Notes under the pieces: generated by a model
Told to the model about the DNA's origin: nothing
What the model saw: the letters and a program-made list of their open reading frames with translations, nothing else
The model's database searches: none
Assembly: GCF_036711975.1 (NCBI RefSeq)
Contig: NC_091966.1
Coordinates: forward strand, 39,315,501-39,379,500
Origin: Onthophagus taurus
Lineage: Eukaryota > Arthropoda > Insecta > Coleoptera > Scarabaeidae
Direction: 5' to 3'
DNA length: 64,000 nucleotides
Translations under genes and position numbers: made by a program
Shown here: one piece after another, positions 11,201 through 21,594 of the stretch
How positions within the stretch are numbered: position 1 is the stretch's first letter
How the letters are laid out: the number at the start of each line of letters is the position of its first letter

Positions 11201-14200
11201 TTCCTGTACCTCTAGGGTTATTTTTGTCGGGATATTTACGTACCGCAAAGAGTTAACAAACAAATAAGAAGAGCACAAAAATGTTATTACCTAGAACTTT
11301 CCATGACACTTTATCCAAGCTTAGAACTGGTTCAAAACTACTTTTGATTCGTGTTTAAGAGCCAACGGATCAAAGAAACATCAACAACTTAGAATTACTT
11401 AAATTTTTGGCAAAAATAACTCACAAATGTTCGAAATGCTCAAAAAAACGCTGTTTAAGTCTCAGCCCTGGACACGTTTCTAATGACATTTAGTGTTTTA
11501 TCATATTTTTCCTGGTTATTGGTTTTTCTTGAAAAGTCAGGTCGTTTGTGCACCCAATAGATAAAGGGGTGAAAGTAATGTGGGTTTTGCTCGAACCAAG
11601 AATGCATATTATGCAAGTTTACAGCAGCTTGTTGAGAGATGCTTCATGCATCCATAGCATTTGTGATAAAAGGTTTGGATTTGCCCGAATCATATTTAAA
11701 AGTCAATGATAATAGTTTAGTCTGTTATCATAATCAGTATCTGTTAAGGCCTGATATAAAACAATGTGGTGGAGATACATATTATTCTATTGAGGAATCT
11801 TGTGGACAATTCTTTTCGAGGTGGCCAGATTATGTGGGATCGCATTGCTCACCAATGTGATTACGAATTCATAGAGATGTCTGAATGGGCTACACGTTGC
11901 CAGTTTCCCGAAATCGCTAAACCAACCTTAAAAACACTTCTAGAGAAAAGTGTCTTTTTTGTCGTAATTGCATTGCACATTTTTGCCATGCAGTTGCATC
12001 ATATTCGAAACATTAAAAATAAATCATCATATGCTCTATCATACGCTTCTGCGCAGTAAGTAGTAAATGACATGTTTACTGTTACCATGGTTATGTGATT
12101 TGTTTTTCTCGAAGAAGTAACTGGATCCGATTGATGGCACTCGAGTTTTTAATATTTTCTTCTATAATTCGAGAACGGATGGCGATATCGAGATGCGGTT
12201 TTTACTAATATTTAGCAAATTTTAAAGTCACTAAGGATCTGTGAAGTAAATAGTACCGTTCCATTTAATTTTTTTTTTTTAATCACAAAAATATGTAATC
12301 GCTGTAGATAACGCCCTGTAACTTATTTGTTTTAAACGAAACAGTCTTACTAAAAATATCTTTTAAAAGAGCACAGAATGCTCTTTCAAACAAGACCAAA
12401 TATATTCAAATCGGTTGAATGTTCCAGAAAAAATTAAAATGTAAACATTTGATAACGTATTGGCCTCCCCCTCCCTTATTATAACAGATGTGAAAAATAT
12501 CGCAAAACAAAAGCGATGCAGTGTTATCCAAACTACTAAATGATTTTGTCAAAGTTATAGCTCATCGTCCAACTTTCTGAGATTGCCAGAACTTTTTCCA
12601 GCTATTTCTCTTGCCCACTTTACGTATAAGGAATTTTTTCCCCCAAACCTCTAGGCCTTACCATTGTCCAGTTACAGCCGCTCCGTACCTTTAGCGGGAC
12701 ACCCTGTATAAATCAAGAATGGTAGTTTTATTTTTAATTGTTATTCAACGCTAGATTGTTGCATACTTTTATTGAACTAAAAGTAGAACAGTAGACCTAG
12801 AAGTAGAAACATTCGGATTATTTAGTTTCTAGTTCTAGATCTAGTGTTAGCTTTAATGCCAGTGTTAATTCTAATATTAGTTGTTATTAAGCTTTAGATT
12901 ATTGTATATTTTTACTTGAACTAAAACTAGAACTAACGGCTAAACCTGAATGTTTCTAGTTCTAGGTCTAGTGTTAGTTCTAGTCTTTATTATTCAGTGC
13001 TAAATTGTTGTATATTTTTCTAGAAGTAAAAATAGAACTAACACTAGACTTAGAACTAGAAACATTCAGGTTTAGCCGGACGTCTCTTAAGATGGCTAAA
13101 CCCGAATGTTTCTAGTTCTAGATCTAGTGCTAGCTCTAATGCTAGTGTTAGTTCTAGTTTTAGTTGTTATTCAGCGTTAGATTGTTGTACAGGGTCCGAC
13201 AGTGAAAAGGAAAGATTTAAGGTAAGATTTGCAGCGCGCCGCGAAGTGGTGGGGAAGAAAGTAGCCGACTTGCCAAGACCTGCATGATTTGCCATTTGGT
13301 TTACAAAGTCAAAAAAATTATTTTTTGAATACTACATCTGCCAAATGTCCTCCGTTACAATTTATGTATTCTTGGAGTCGTGTCTAAAAATTTTGCATAA
13401 AGAAGCTCTGCAAGAAAGAAGTCGCAGGAGGTTAGGTCGGGAGACCGAGGGGGCCAACTGATATCGCCGTTTCAAAGCAATTACAGCATTCATTGAAATT
13501 CTTGTAGTGTGACTTGTTACCCCGTCGTGTTGAAAAAGTGTGTCTTCATTCCCTGGAAGGCCTTCAAGTTGTGGTGTGAGATAATTCTGAATCATTGCAA
13601 CGTATCGTATAGAATTAACGATAACGGCATTTTCAAAAAAATATGGACCGATGATTTACCCATTTGCCGAAATCTCACCGTTTTGAAAATAGGCTTTAAC
13701 TGCGTAACCGCGCTGCTCACCCGTCCAACGCTCCATTGTAAACTAAATGGCAAATTATGCAGGTCTTGGCAAGTTGGCTACTTTCTTCCCCATCACTTCG
13801 CGGCGCGCTGCAAACCCAACTTTAAATCTTTCCTTATCACTGCCGGACCCTGTATATTTTTCATTGCACTGTCACTAGAACTAACACTAGACCTAGAATT
13901 AGAAACATTAGGGTTTAGCCGTCTTATGAGACGCACCTCTAAACACGAATATTTCTAATTCTAGGTCTAGTGTTAGTTCTAGTTTTTATTATTCAGTGCT
14001 AGATTGTTGTATATTTTTCTAGAAGTAAAAATAGAACTAACATTCAGGTTTAGACGAACGTCTCTTAAGACGGCTAAACCCGATTGTTTCTAGTTCTAGA
14101 TCTAGTGCTAGCTCTAATGCTAGTGTTAGTTCTAGTTTTAGTTGTTATTCAGCGTTATATTGTTGTACATTTTTCATTGCACTATTACTAGAACTAACAC

Positions 14201-17200
14201 TAGACCTAGAACTAGAAACATTCGGATTTAGCTCTTATGAGACGCACGGCTAAACACGAATATTTCTAGTTCTAGGCCTAGTGTTAGTTGTAGTGACAGT
14301 ACAAGTGTAAAACTAGAACTAACACTATACCTAGAACTAGAATCATTCGGATTTAGCCGTCTTTAAAGACGTGCGGCTAAACCTAAATGGTTCTAGATCT
14401 AGGTATAATGTTAGTTCTACATAGTAACAGTGCTAGTGTAAAACTAGAACTAACACTAGACCTAGAACTAGAAAATTTCGGGTTGGGTTGGGTTGGGTCT
14501 GAAGACGCACGGCTAAACCCGAATGTTTCTAATTCTAGGTCTAGTGTTAGTTCTAGTTTTTATTATTCAGTGCTAGATTGTTGTAGATTTTTCTTGAAGT
14601 AAAAATAGAACTGACACTAGACCTAGAACTAGAAATATTCAGGTTTAGCTGGACGTCTCTTAAGACGGCTAAACCCGAATGTTTTTAGTTCTAGCTCTAG
14701 TGTTAACTCTAATGCTAGTGTTAGTTTTAGTTGTTTATTCAGCGTTAGATTGTTGTATATTTTTCATTGCACTGTCACTAGAACTAACACTAGACCTAGA
14801 ATTAGAAACATTCGAGTTTAGCCGTCTTATGAAACGCACGGCTAAACACGAATATTTCTAGTTCTAGGCCTAGTGTTAGTTCTAGCGACAGTGCAAGTGT
14901 AAAATTAGAACTAACACTATACCTAGAACTAGAATCATTCGGGTTTAGCCATCTTTAAAGACGTGCGGCTAAACCCGAATGTTTCTAATTATAGGTCTAG
15001 TGTTAGTTCTAGTTTTTATTATTCAATGCTAAATTGTTGTATATTTTTCTAGAAGTAAAAATAGAACTACCACTAGACTTAGAACTAGAAACATTCAGGT
15101 TTAGCCGTACGTCTCTTAAGACGGCTAAACCCGAATGTTTCTAGTTCTAGCTCTAGTGTTAGCTTTAATGCTAGTGTTAATTCCAGTATTAGTTGTTATT
15201 AAGCGTTAGATTGTTGTATATTCTTCATTAAACTAAAACTAGATTTAGAACTAGAAAATTTCGGGTTTAATCAAAACAAATAAAATAATGAAATGTTTTA
15301 CATGTCGTTAAAAAAAGAATTTATAAAAAGAAGATACAGGGGATAAGAAAAGAATGTTTAGATTTAGTCGTCTGAGTGGGAATTGTGTTCGTGTTAATTA
15401 CGAACCCTCGTTATACAACCTCAATGACTAGTCGTGGCTTATTGAGTATCGATCCGTTTTCAACTAACTAGATCCAAACCTCGTTAGGAACTTTTTAACA
15501 TCCGGAATAATTCGTTTAACTATGTATTAGAAATTGATTAATTGTCGATCAAGATTTCTCTTAGCGTTATAATAGTAAAATGGTCTGATTGAATTTTCTG
15601 GTTGATTTGTTAAATCTAAAAAAATCGTTCCACGTGAAGCCTTTATTAACGTTTACGAGCGCGAAGCCCCACGTTATTCGTTTCCAAGTTTAATTAATTA
15701 AAGGAAAACATTATATGATGAGAGATGAAAAAGGCAACCATTACACAGCTACGTCTTTTGCCGGTGCTGCTATTTATTAGATCGTTAGGAGGTCATTAAA
15801 TAAATTTTAACTGTTTACGCGTTAATTATACGGCACCATTTAGACACTTTAAAGCGTTTATTTTATAATGAATGGTATGGTTGAGTGCTAAAAGATGATG
15901 AAGAGAGAATGTTTAAAATGGTTAAACTTTAATATTATACTCAAATATTTATTGGAACCGCGATATTTATTTTGATTATTTGTTGTTATTTATGATGGTG
16001 GTTTATTTTAATTTTTTTTATTTTCAGGAATTAAATGCCCTATGTGCAGCAAATTTGTCATTCCTGACGATGATATTGAGTGCCATCTGGTTATGTGCCT
16101 AACGAAACCACGACTTTCCTACAACGGTAAGATTTTTTTCTAGTCTTTAATAATGTTATTAATTATACTTTGTATTTTTGTAGAAGACATTTTGACTGAT
16201 GATAAAGGCGAATGTGTGATTTGCTTAGAAGAATTAAGTCAAGGCGATGTGATAGCTCGATTACCATGTTTATGTATATACCATAAAGGGTAAGTAAGAT
16301 TTTGAGATGCAAGAGTTAAGAACAAAAATTATATTGATACTTTCGGACTATCGTAAATTACGGTTTACAAACAAATTTATATCAGTACTCAAAGTCGTTA
16401 TCCTCTAACTGATAGAAATTAATCAGGAAGTACTTTTGGGGGTGCCTCACTTAAGTTCTGATTATTCTGATAATTGGGAGATCCCAAAGAAATGGTACCT
16501 TCTCAGTGATGAATTCGAAATAGGTTGCATCTCTAAACTTCTTACAAACAGAAAACTTTAATGGTGATATACAAATATGTCAGACTTTTAATAAGGAAGA
16601 CTATGTTCCAAATATATTGCTGATGATCTAGCTAAGGTGATAAAAATTCAAACTCATCTTTATGTATTTCTTGTATTCTGGCCAAACATATATAACTTTA
16701 TATACAGATCCAGATATTGTAAAAAAGTGATTTGGCAGATGCTTAAAATATATTATTTAAAAATCAAAATGATTTTCAAAAAGATCAACTGACGACTTTG
16801 TCCATTTCAAAGACCGCTACGAGAAGATTTGTTCAAATCTGTTACAAAGTATGTCAACCAAACTGGTTTAGACATGAGAAAAGTGACATTGGGGCTCGAA
16901 GGTTAAAAGTATTTTTGAATTTATGTGCACTTTAATTCATTTTCCTGTTTTCTAAATATCATAATAAAATGTTTCATGCATTTCATGGTATCGATTGTGT
17001 TTTCGTAAGATATCGAGATTCTAAAGATGAGTTTTTTAAGCAAAACTTGTAGTTTAGTAGTAGAGAAGTAAAGTAAAATATAGTGGAATTGGATAAAAGT
17101 AATTGGGGTTAAATTGCTACAGGGAAAATAAAATAATTGGGAGTCATTGCTCTATATCGTCTTTGATACCCACCCATCAAAATCATCCAGATCATTCATC

Positions 17201-20200
17201 TATACCGTCCTTAGCACACCTCAACATCATTCTAGGCATCCCTCAACAGCATCTCGAACGTCTTTGAATATGCTCCCTGTAAATTCTTAATATAGTCTCA
17301 AATAATTATCAATAGTGTCGCTGACAATCCTCAATAGCGTCTCGGACATGCCTCTATATCGTGTTTGCGCTCTTTAATATCACCCTAGACATTCCTTAAT
17401 ATCATCCTGTAGACCTCTCACCTCCTCAGATCCTTCTTGTAAATCCTAACATAATTTCAGATAATTATCATCACTGCCCCCGACAATTTTAATTACCGTC
17501 TCGGACATAATTCTATATCGTGCTTGTGCACTTTAAAATATTCCTAGCCGTCTTCAATATTAACTCTAATACTCTTAAACGTCGTCTCGAACATTCCTAA
17601 ATAAGACTTTTTAAGATGGTTCCTGTTATGTATATGATAAATCCCAATATCTTCCCTGATACAACACTACAACATCATTAATGATCAGTATAGACTTAAA
17701 TATTCTTCAATACTCTCTTTATCCTGGATATTTCTGAATAACATCCCAGACGCTTTTTAACATTGCCGCGAACTTTTTTCATTATAATATTTACCAACCC
17801 TCGGTAAAGTTTTAATATTCCTCAATTCATTATCAACACCTCATCATCAAACTTTTACTGTCAACGTAGTTTCACATATCTCTTAAAACGATATCTGGTA
17901 ACTCACAATATAATCTCTAACGTACCTAAACATCATCCTGAGTACTTTTCAACACCCTCCCAAATATCTTTGAATATCATTCCTCTATCAACTAGTGGTG
18001 GAACGAACAATTTTTTAAAATTCCTATTAAAAACTTATTACTTAGTACTCCATCATTCACGTGAATTAGTATCTCTTTTAGATGTGACACTCAGATAATA
18101 ATCAAGTGCAACCCCAATAAGACTTTTTTCATTGAATACAACTTTATTTATCATTAGCAACCTCATTGTAACAATCCCAATACGATATGTAAAATCTCTT
18201 CTTGCAGGTTCGTCTAGTTTTCTTCTTTTTGCTTGTAATTCATCATCACATTCATTACTAACAGAACTGTTGCTGATATCACTTTCTATTATTAATTAAA
18301 GTATCCTCCTTTTAATGCAACAAGCCGTTTTGAAAAATCACTTTCAGTTCTTGAGAAATAAATTTTTGAAATGATAGAAAATTGTTTGGAATTTTGCAAT
18401 TTTCGCCGATTAAGTTTTAAAATATCGTATAAAATCCAGTTCTTGGAATATGAGTATGAAAATTTCCCAGTGTTAATAAAAGTGTCTTCTTTCCAATGAA
18501 GCAACCCATTTTGAAAAATAACTTTTAGTTTTTGAGAAAACTATGTTTGAAGTTTTAATAAAATTTTCGATGTGCAATTTTCATCGATAATTTTCAAAAT
18601 TTGCTATAAAATTAATTTCTTGAAGGATCCTTGTGGAAATATCACCAATTATTAATTAAATTATCCTCTTTTTAATGCAGAAAGCTGTTTTGAAAAATCA
18701 CTTTCAGTTCTTGAGAAATAAATTTTTGAAATGATCGATAATATTTTCGAATTTGCAGTTTTCGCCGATTAAGTTTTAAAAATTCGTATAAAATCCATTT
18801 TTTGGAATATGGGTATGAAAATTTCCCAAAGTGTTAATAAAAGTGTCTTCTTTCCAATGAACCAACCCATTTTGAAAAATAACTTTTAGTTTTTGAGAAA
18901 ACAATGTTTGAAGTTTTAATAAAATTTTCGATGTGCAATTTTCACTGATAATTTTCAAAATTTGCTATAAAATTAATTTCTTAAAGGATCCTTGTGGAAA
19001 TATCACCAATTGTTAATTAAAGTATTCTCTTTTTAATACAAAAAGCCGTTTTGAAAAATCACTTTTAGTTCTTGAGAAATAAATTTTTGAAATGATCGAT
19101 AATATTTTCGAATTTTGCAATTTACGCCGATTAAGTTTTAAAAATTCGTATAAAATACATTTTTTCATGGAGTATGGGTTTGAAAATTTCCCAAAATGTT
19201 AATAAGAGTGTCCTCTTTCCAATGAACCAAGACGTTTTGAAAAATAACTTTTAGTTTTTGAGAAAACAATATTTGAAGTTTTGATAAAAGTTTCGACGTT
19301 GCAATTTTCATCGATAACTTTCAAAATTCGTTATAAAATTCATTTCTTGAAGGATCCTTGTAAAAATATCACCAATTATTAATTAAAGTATCTTCTTTTT
19401 AATGCAACAAGCCGTTTTGAAAAATCACTTTCAGTTCTTGAGAAATAAATTTTTAAAATAATCGACAATTTATTCGAATTTTGCAATTTCCGTCGATTAA
19501 ATTTAATAATTCGCATAAAATCCATTTCTTGGAATATGAATATGAAAATTTCCCAAAGTGTTAATAAAAGTGTCTTCTTTCCAACGAACTAACCCGTTTT
19601 GAAAAATATCTTTTAGTTTTTGAGAAAACAATATTTGAAGTTTTGATAACATTTTCGATGTTGCAATTTTCATCGATAACTTTCAAAATTCGCTATAAAA
19701 TTAATTTCCTGAAGGATCCTTGTGAAAATATCACCAATTATTAATTAAAGTATCCTCTTTTTAATGCAAAAAGCCGTTTTGGAAAATCACTTGCAGTTCT
19801 TGAGAAATAAATTTTTGAAATAATCGACAATTTTTTCGAATTTTGCAATTTTCGCCGATTAAGTTTTAAAAATTCGTATAAAATCCAGTTCTTGGAATAT
19901 GGGTATGAAAATTTCAGAAAGTGTTAATAAAAGTGTCCTCTTTCCAATGAACCAACCCGTTTTGAAAAATATCTTTTAGTTTTTGAGAAAACAATATTTT
20001 AAGTTTCGCTAAAATTTTCGATGTTGCAATTTTCATCGGTAACTTTCAAAATTCACTAGAAAATTCATTTCTTGAGGGAACCTTGTGGAAATATCGCCAA
20101 TTAGAGTTGCTTCGTTAGTTAAATCAGCATCAAAAAAATTCATCTTGTATCTTGGATCCAAATAAGTTGACATATCTTAAATCAGCTTTCTTATTAATTT

Positions 20201-21594
20201 CATTTTTAGACAAATATCGTAATAATGCGGCAATGTAGGGTATCACTTCAGAAATGCACCAGAAATTATAACCATAATGGCCGTATAGATATGCCGGATA
20301 ACCGGATATCTGGCCGAAGGGGATACCGAATATCAAATATTGGTTATTCCAAGCCTTAACAGCGTCTCGCCATCTCAGATATTCGTGAATAACAACTTTG
20401 ATACTTCTAGTCGTTATTCAGAGTATATTTTACTAAGTTCTTTGTACTCTTCAACATCATCCTGGACACCCCTCAACACATTTTAATACCATTGCTCAAC
20501 ATTTTTCCGGACATCCCTCAATACTTTTCTTGGAACTCCTCAACATTGTCTCAGACAGCACTCAAGCTTTTAAAATGAATGCAGTAAATGTCGTCTGATA
20601 CACTCAATTTCATCTCAAACATCTCTCAAAATCCTACTTAGTATCCTTTAACATGGTCTCTCTCAATGTTACTCTGTAAATCCAATCAATATCATTCATG
20701 ACACTACTTAAAGACAGACATGGTTCTTGTTATTTATTAAAATAATATTAATTTCATCTTAACATTTGTGATAATAGAAAAGTTTGATTAATAAAAATAT
20801 TAACTTAAACAATCAGTTAATTTATCTTCTAAAACTTTACACGTGGGTAATAAAAAACTTGCAAATCTTCCTATTTTCATATGTTGCATTTGAAGAAGTG
20901 GCCGATCAATCCAATTAACAAACACTAACAGCTAATAAAAGAAATCAATAAAAATGGTTTAAATTTTTTTCGAAACATACTGCCGAAATATCAATCCATG
21001 TTTTAGCCTGCGGAAAACATTCCTCCATGCAATGCAACAATTTCCGATTCGGATTTTGACCAGGATTCCTAATCAAATTATAAAGATAATCCAACATTTT
21101 TATATCGACTATATGGGGCACGTTTATTTCCGCCGTGTTAAACCCCAATCGCGAGAAAGTCCGATTTTTATCGAAAACGATCTTTTTCTTTTTCGACAAG
21201 AAGATTTTCGAGAATTCTTCGGGGACCTTTTGGTTCCCGTACGCCAAAATATCGAAAATAAAAACGAAATTTTCAGTACTAATCAGCAATAAACTTAGGA
21301 TTTCCGGTTTACTAAACGGAATCATAACCGGAAAAATACTAATTTCATTCGATTTGTTTAACATTTCGATTGCTTCGTTGTATAAATCATCTTTTCTCGT
21401 TAAATATGTTATATCGTCGTAAACGCCGGGAGGGATGTTTTTTAAAAAATATGGCACAGACATTTATTGACTTATTTGATTAATTTGACGTAAGCTTTCT
21501 TTTTGATTTTGTTGTAATTGATTTTTTTAATTTTAGATGTATAGATCAATGGTTCGAAATAAACCGTTCGTGTCCCGAACATCCAGGCGACTAG
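5228..21594 (+). CDS. Znrf2: ZNRF1/2-type RING E3 ubiquitin ligase
   Basis: Coding exons are 5228-5303, 16028-16126, 16184-16289 and 21537-21594. All are bounded by GT-AG and in phase (112 residues). From residue 27 a small zinc finger (CPMC, then H and C in HLVMC) precedes TKPRLSYNEDILTDDKGECV and a C-terminal RING (CVICLEEL, CLCIYHKGCIDQWF, SCPEHPGD). This is nearly the vertebrate ZNRF1/2 C-terminus, known to ubiquitinate membrane-associated targets. The start was chosen because an in-frame TAA sits at 5222-5224. However, an AG at 5225-5226 could instead be an acceptor joining an unseen upstream exon that carries the usual longer, myristoylated N-terminus. Intron 1 is 10.7 kb and full of repeats. 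Intron 3 (5.2 kb) holds an antisense gene. The domain identity is very secure; the N-terminus is not. Confidence 0.9.
6099..6353. mobile_element. 255-bp MITE with 23-bp inverted ends, TA target
   Basis: The left end CAATGTGCGGCAAAATTATG and the right end, which in reverse reads CAGTGTGCGACAAAATTTTG, are flanked by TA. Inside is a further inverted pair around 'agtcatttgtttataagtta'. The right end touches the target duplication of the next element (6361-8692). Confidence 0.7.
6361..8692. mobile_element. Non-autonomous hAT-type element filled with satellite
   Basis: The outer ends read CAGTGTTGTCCA at 6361 and, in reverse, CAGTAGTGTCCA from 8692. They are flanked by near-identical 8-base repeats 'gtatacag' (6353-6360) and 'gtatacaa' (8693-8700). 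Eight-base duplications and CAGT-gTGTCC ends fit hAT elements. Nearly all the inside is the 173-base satellite. The subterminal 'tcgactttttatataaatg' occurs on both sides of the array (about 6391 and 8536). A second left-type end, CAGTAGTGTCCA, at 8503 makes 8503-8692 look like a complete 190-base MITE. However, the 8 bases before 8503 do not match those after 8692, so the outer pair is the better insertion boundary. No transposase is present. Confidence 0.7.
6421..8502. repeat. 173-bp satellite, 12 monomers, 865-bp higher-order unit
   Basis: The landmark 'ttagagcttataaat' (or a one-base variant) starts at 6421, 6594, 6767, 6940, 7113, 7286, 7459, 7632, 7805, 7978, 8151 and 8324, always 173 bases apart with no indel. 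Variants recur every fifth monomer: 'cggttttagtttatg' at 7046 and 7911; 'atagtaataattggg' in monomers 2 and 7; 'attgagttcaatc' in 3/4 and 8/9; 'gattgatttaat' in 5 and 10. This gives an 865-base higher-order unit present about 2.4 times. Confidence 0.92.
8701..10539. other. ZNRF intron 1 sequence, no gene seen
   Basis: Unique-looking A+T-rich intron sequence. Small open frames (for example 8903-9118) have no recognisable domain and no coding-like composition. Around 9480-9660 there is a possible old Tc1/mariner scrap (a reading with HHTAAF-like residues), too weak to call. Confidence 0.4.
10540..11010. repeat. Dispersed repeat, second copy at 52.9-53.4 kb
   Basis: The words 'tttcggtggtctcaggg', 'gaacaaatgtaaccacat', 'gaatttttgagttggatcgg', 'atgctatacaggctgttcc' and 'tcataaccctacatttatt' occur in the same order as at 52915-53400. 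Part of it is also in inverted orientation at 53620-53770. No protein is encoded. Confidence 0.75.
11075..11252. mobile_element. 178-bp piggyBac-like MITE, TTAA target
   Basis: Inverted ends CTCTTTGAGGTAC (left) and, in reverse, CTCTTTGCGGTAC (right) match at 12 of 13 bases. They are flanked by TTAA at 11071-11074 and 11253-11256, the hallmark target of piggyBac-type transposases. There is no coding capacity. Confidence 0.7.
11257..12720. other. ZNRF intron 1 sequence, no gene seen
   Basis: Two overlapping small plus-strand frames (11639-11860 and 11766-12059) show no known domain, no splice context and no conserved-looking pattern. They are left out as genes. A short 'gggacaccctgtata' near 12697-12713 looks like one end of a mobile element. 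Confidence 0.4.
12740..15275. repeat. Palindromic 'ctagaac' array
   Basis: Alternating direct and inverted copies of a unit built from 'actagaactaacactagac', 'tagaaacattcgggtttagc', 'cgtcttaagagacg' and the complementary arm. The units are joined by a spacer 'ttattcagcgttagattgttgtatattttt'-like of about 35 bases. Each unit can fold into a hairpin around the 'gtct(t)aagagac' centre. There are about ten units, interrupted at 13190-13852. Single or partial copies also occur at 31080-31175, 35690-35890 and 39337-39510, so the unit is itself a dispersed element that expanded here. Confidence 0.85.
13190..13852. mobile_element. 663-bp mariner-derived element with ~118-bp inverted ends
   Basis: Both ends start CAGGGTCCG (left at 13190, right in reverse from 13852). 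The arms stay alike for about 118 bases, including 'gcagcgcgccgcgaagtg' and 'gccaagacctgcat'. TA flanks each side. Between the arms the minus strand (13595 to about 13440) reads FQHDGVTSHTTRISMN, the catalytic-D region of a mariner-type transposase, but it is truncated and out of frame beyond. It sits inside the palindromic array. A neighbouring unit at about 14750 ('gattgttgtatatttttcattgc') shows the unoccupied site. Confidence 0.85.
15276..16027. other. ZNRF intron 1, end portion
   Basis: Unique A+T-rich sequence leading to the acceptor of ZNRF exon 2, with a polypyrimidine tract just before 16027. No other feature was recognised. Confidence 0.4.
17160..18010. repeat. Degenerate ~20-40-bp minisatellite in ZNRF intron 3
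   Basis: Loose repeats of 'catcctcaacatcgtctcgaacat'-like words, with recurring 'cctcaatatc', 'gtctcggaca' and 'ctgtaaatcc'. A further stretch of the same kind is at 20440-20720, on the other side of the satellite block. The two halves may once have been continuous, with the satellite inserted between them. Confidence 0.6.
18290..20105. repeat. Satellite block with 363-bp dimeric unit (copy 2)
   Basis: Same satellite as 2258-3423 and same orientation, with five dimers. The landmark 'tcctctttttaatgca' or a close variant lies near 18304, 18664, 19025, 19391 and 19753 (spacing 360-366). The block ends abruptly at about 20105 and is followed by the shared non-satellite flank. Confidence 0.88.
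20106..20340. repeat. Shared flank of the satellite-bearing element
   Basis: Contains 'cttgtatcttggatccaaat', 'cttattaatttcatttttag', 'gcaatgtagggtatcac' and 'ataaccataatggcc'. The same words in reverse occur at 28860-29030, and the second half at 3424-3510. It is the non-repetitive part of a dispersed element whose other part is the 363-bp satellite. Confidence 0.75.
20945..21463 (-). CDS. EXD1/Egalitarian-like 3'-5' exonuclease-fold protein, nested antisense
   Basis: An intronless 172-residue frame wholly inside ZNRF intron 3, on the opposite strand. Its ATG lies 73 bases from ZNRF exon 4. The middle reads SLLLISTENFVFIFDILAYG, then about 20 residues on KKIVFDKNRTFSRL, then PHIVDIKMLDYLYNLI. 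This follows the order seen in EXD1-type domains (strand with F-DI, 'K-V-HDC', 'FDTQ-AD'). EXD1 is a piRNA-pathway adaptor that has lost nuclease activity; here too the first acidic pair is not visible and the protein is short at the C-terminus. A minus-strand AATAAA (20733-20738 on plus) lies about 210 bases past the stop. It could be a retrocopy or a young gene. The fold assignment is by eye only. Confidence 0.5.
   Translation of the reverse strand: MSVPYFLKNIPPGVYDDITYLTRKDDLYNEAIEMLNKSNEISIFPVMIPFSKPEILSLLLISTENFVFIFDILAYGNQKVPEEFSKIFLSKKKKIVFDKNRTFSRLGFNTAEINVPHIVDIKMLDYLYNLIRNPGQNPNRKLLHCMEECFPQAKTWIDISAVCFEKNLNHFY

Noticed and set aside
11639-12059. Two overlapping plus-strand open frames in ZNRF intron 1
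   Set aside because: No recognisable motif; overlapping frames argue for chance; no conserved-looking residues.
21032-21422. Plus-strand frames opposite the EXD1-like gene
   Set aside because: Shadows of the longer minus-strand frame that carries the domain-like pattern.
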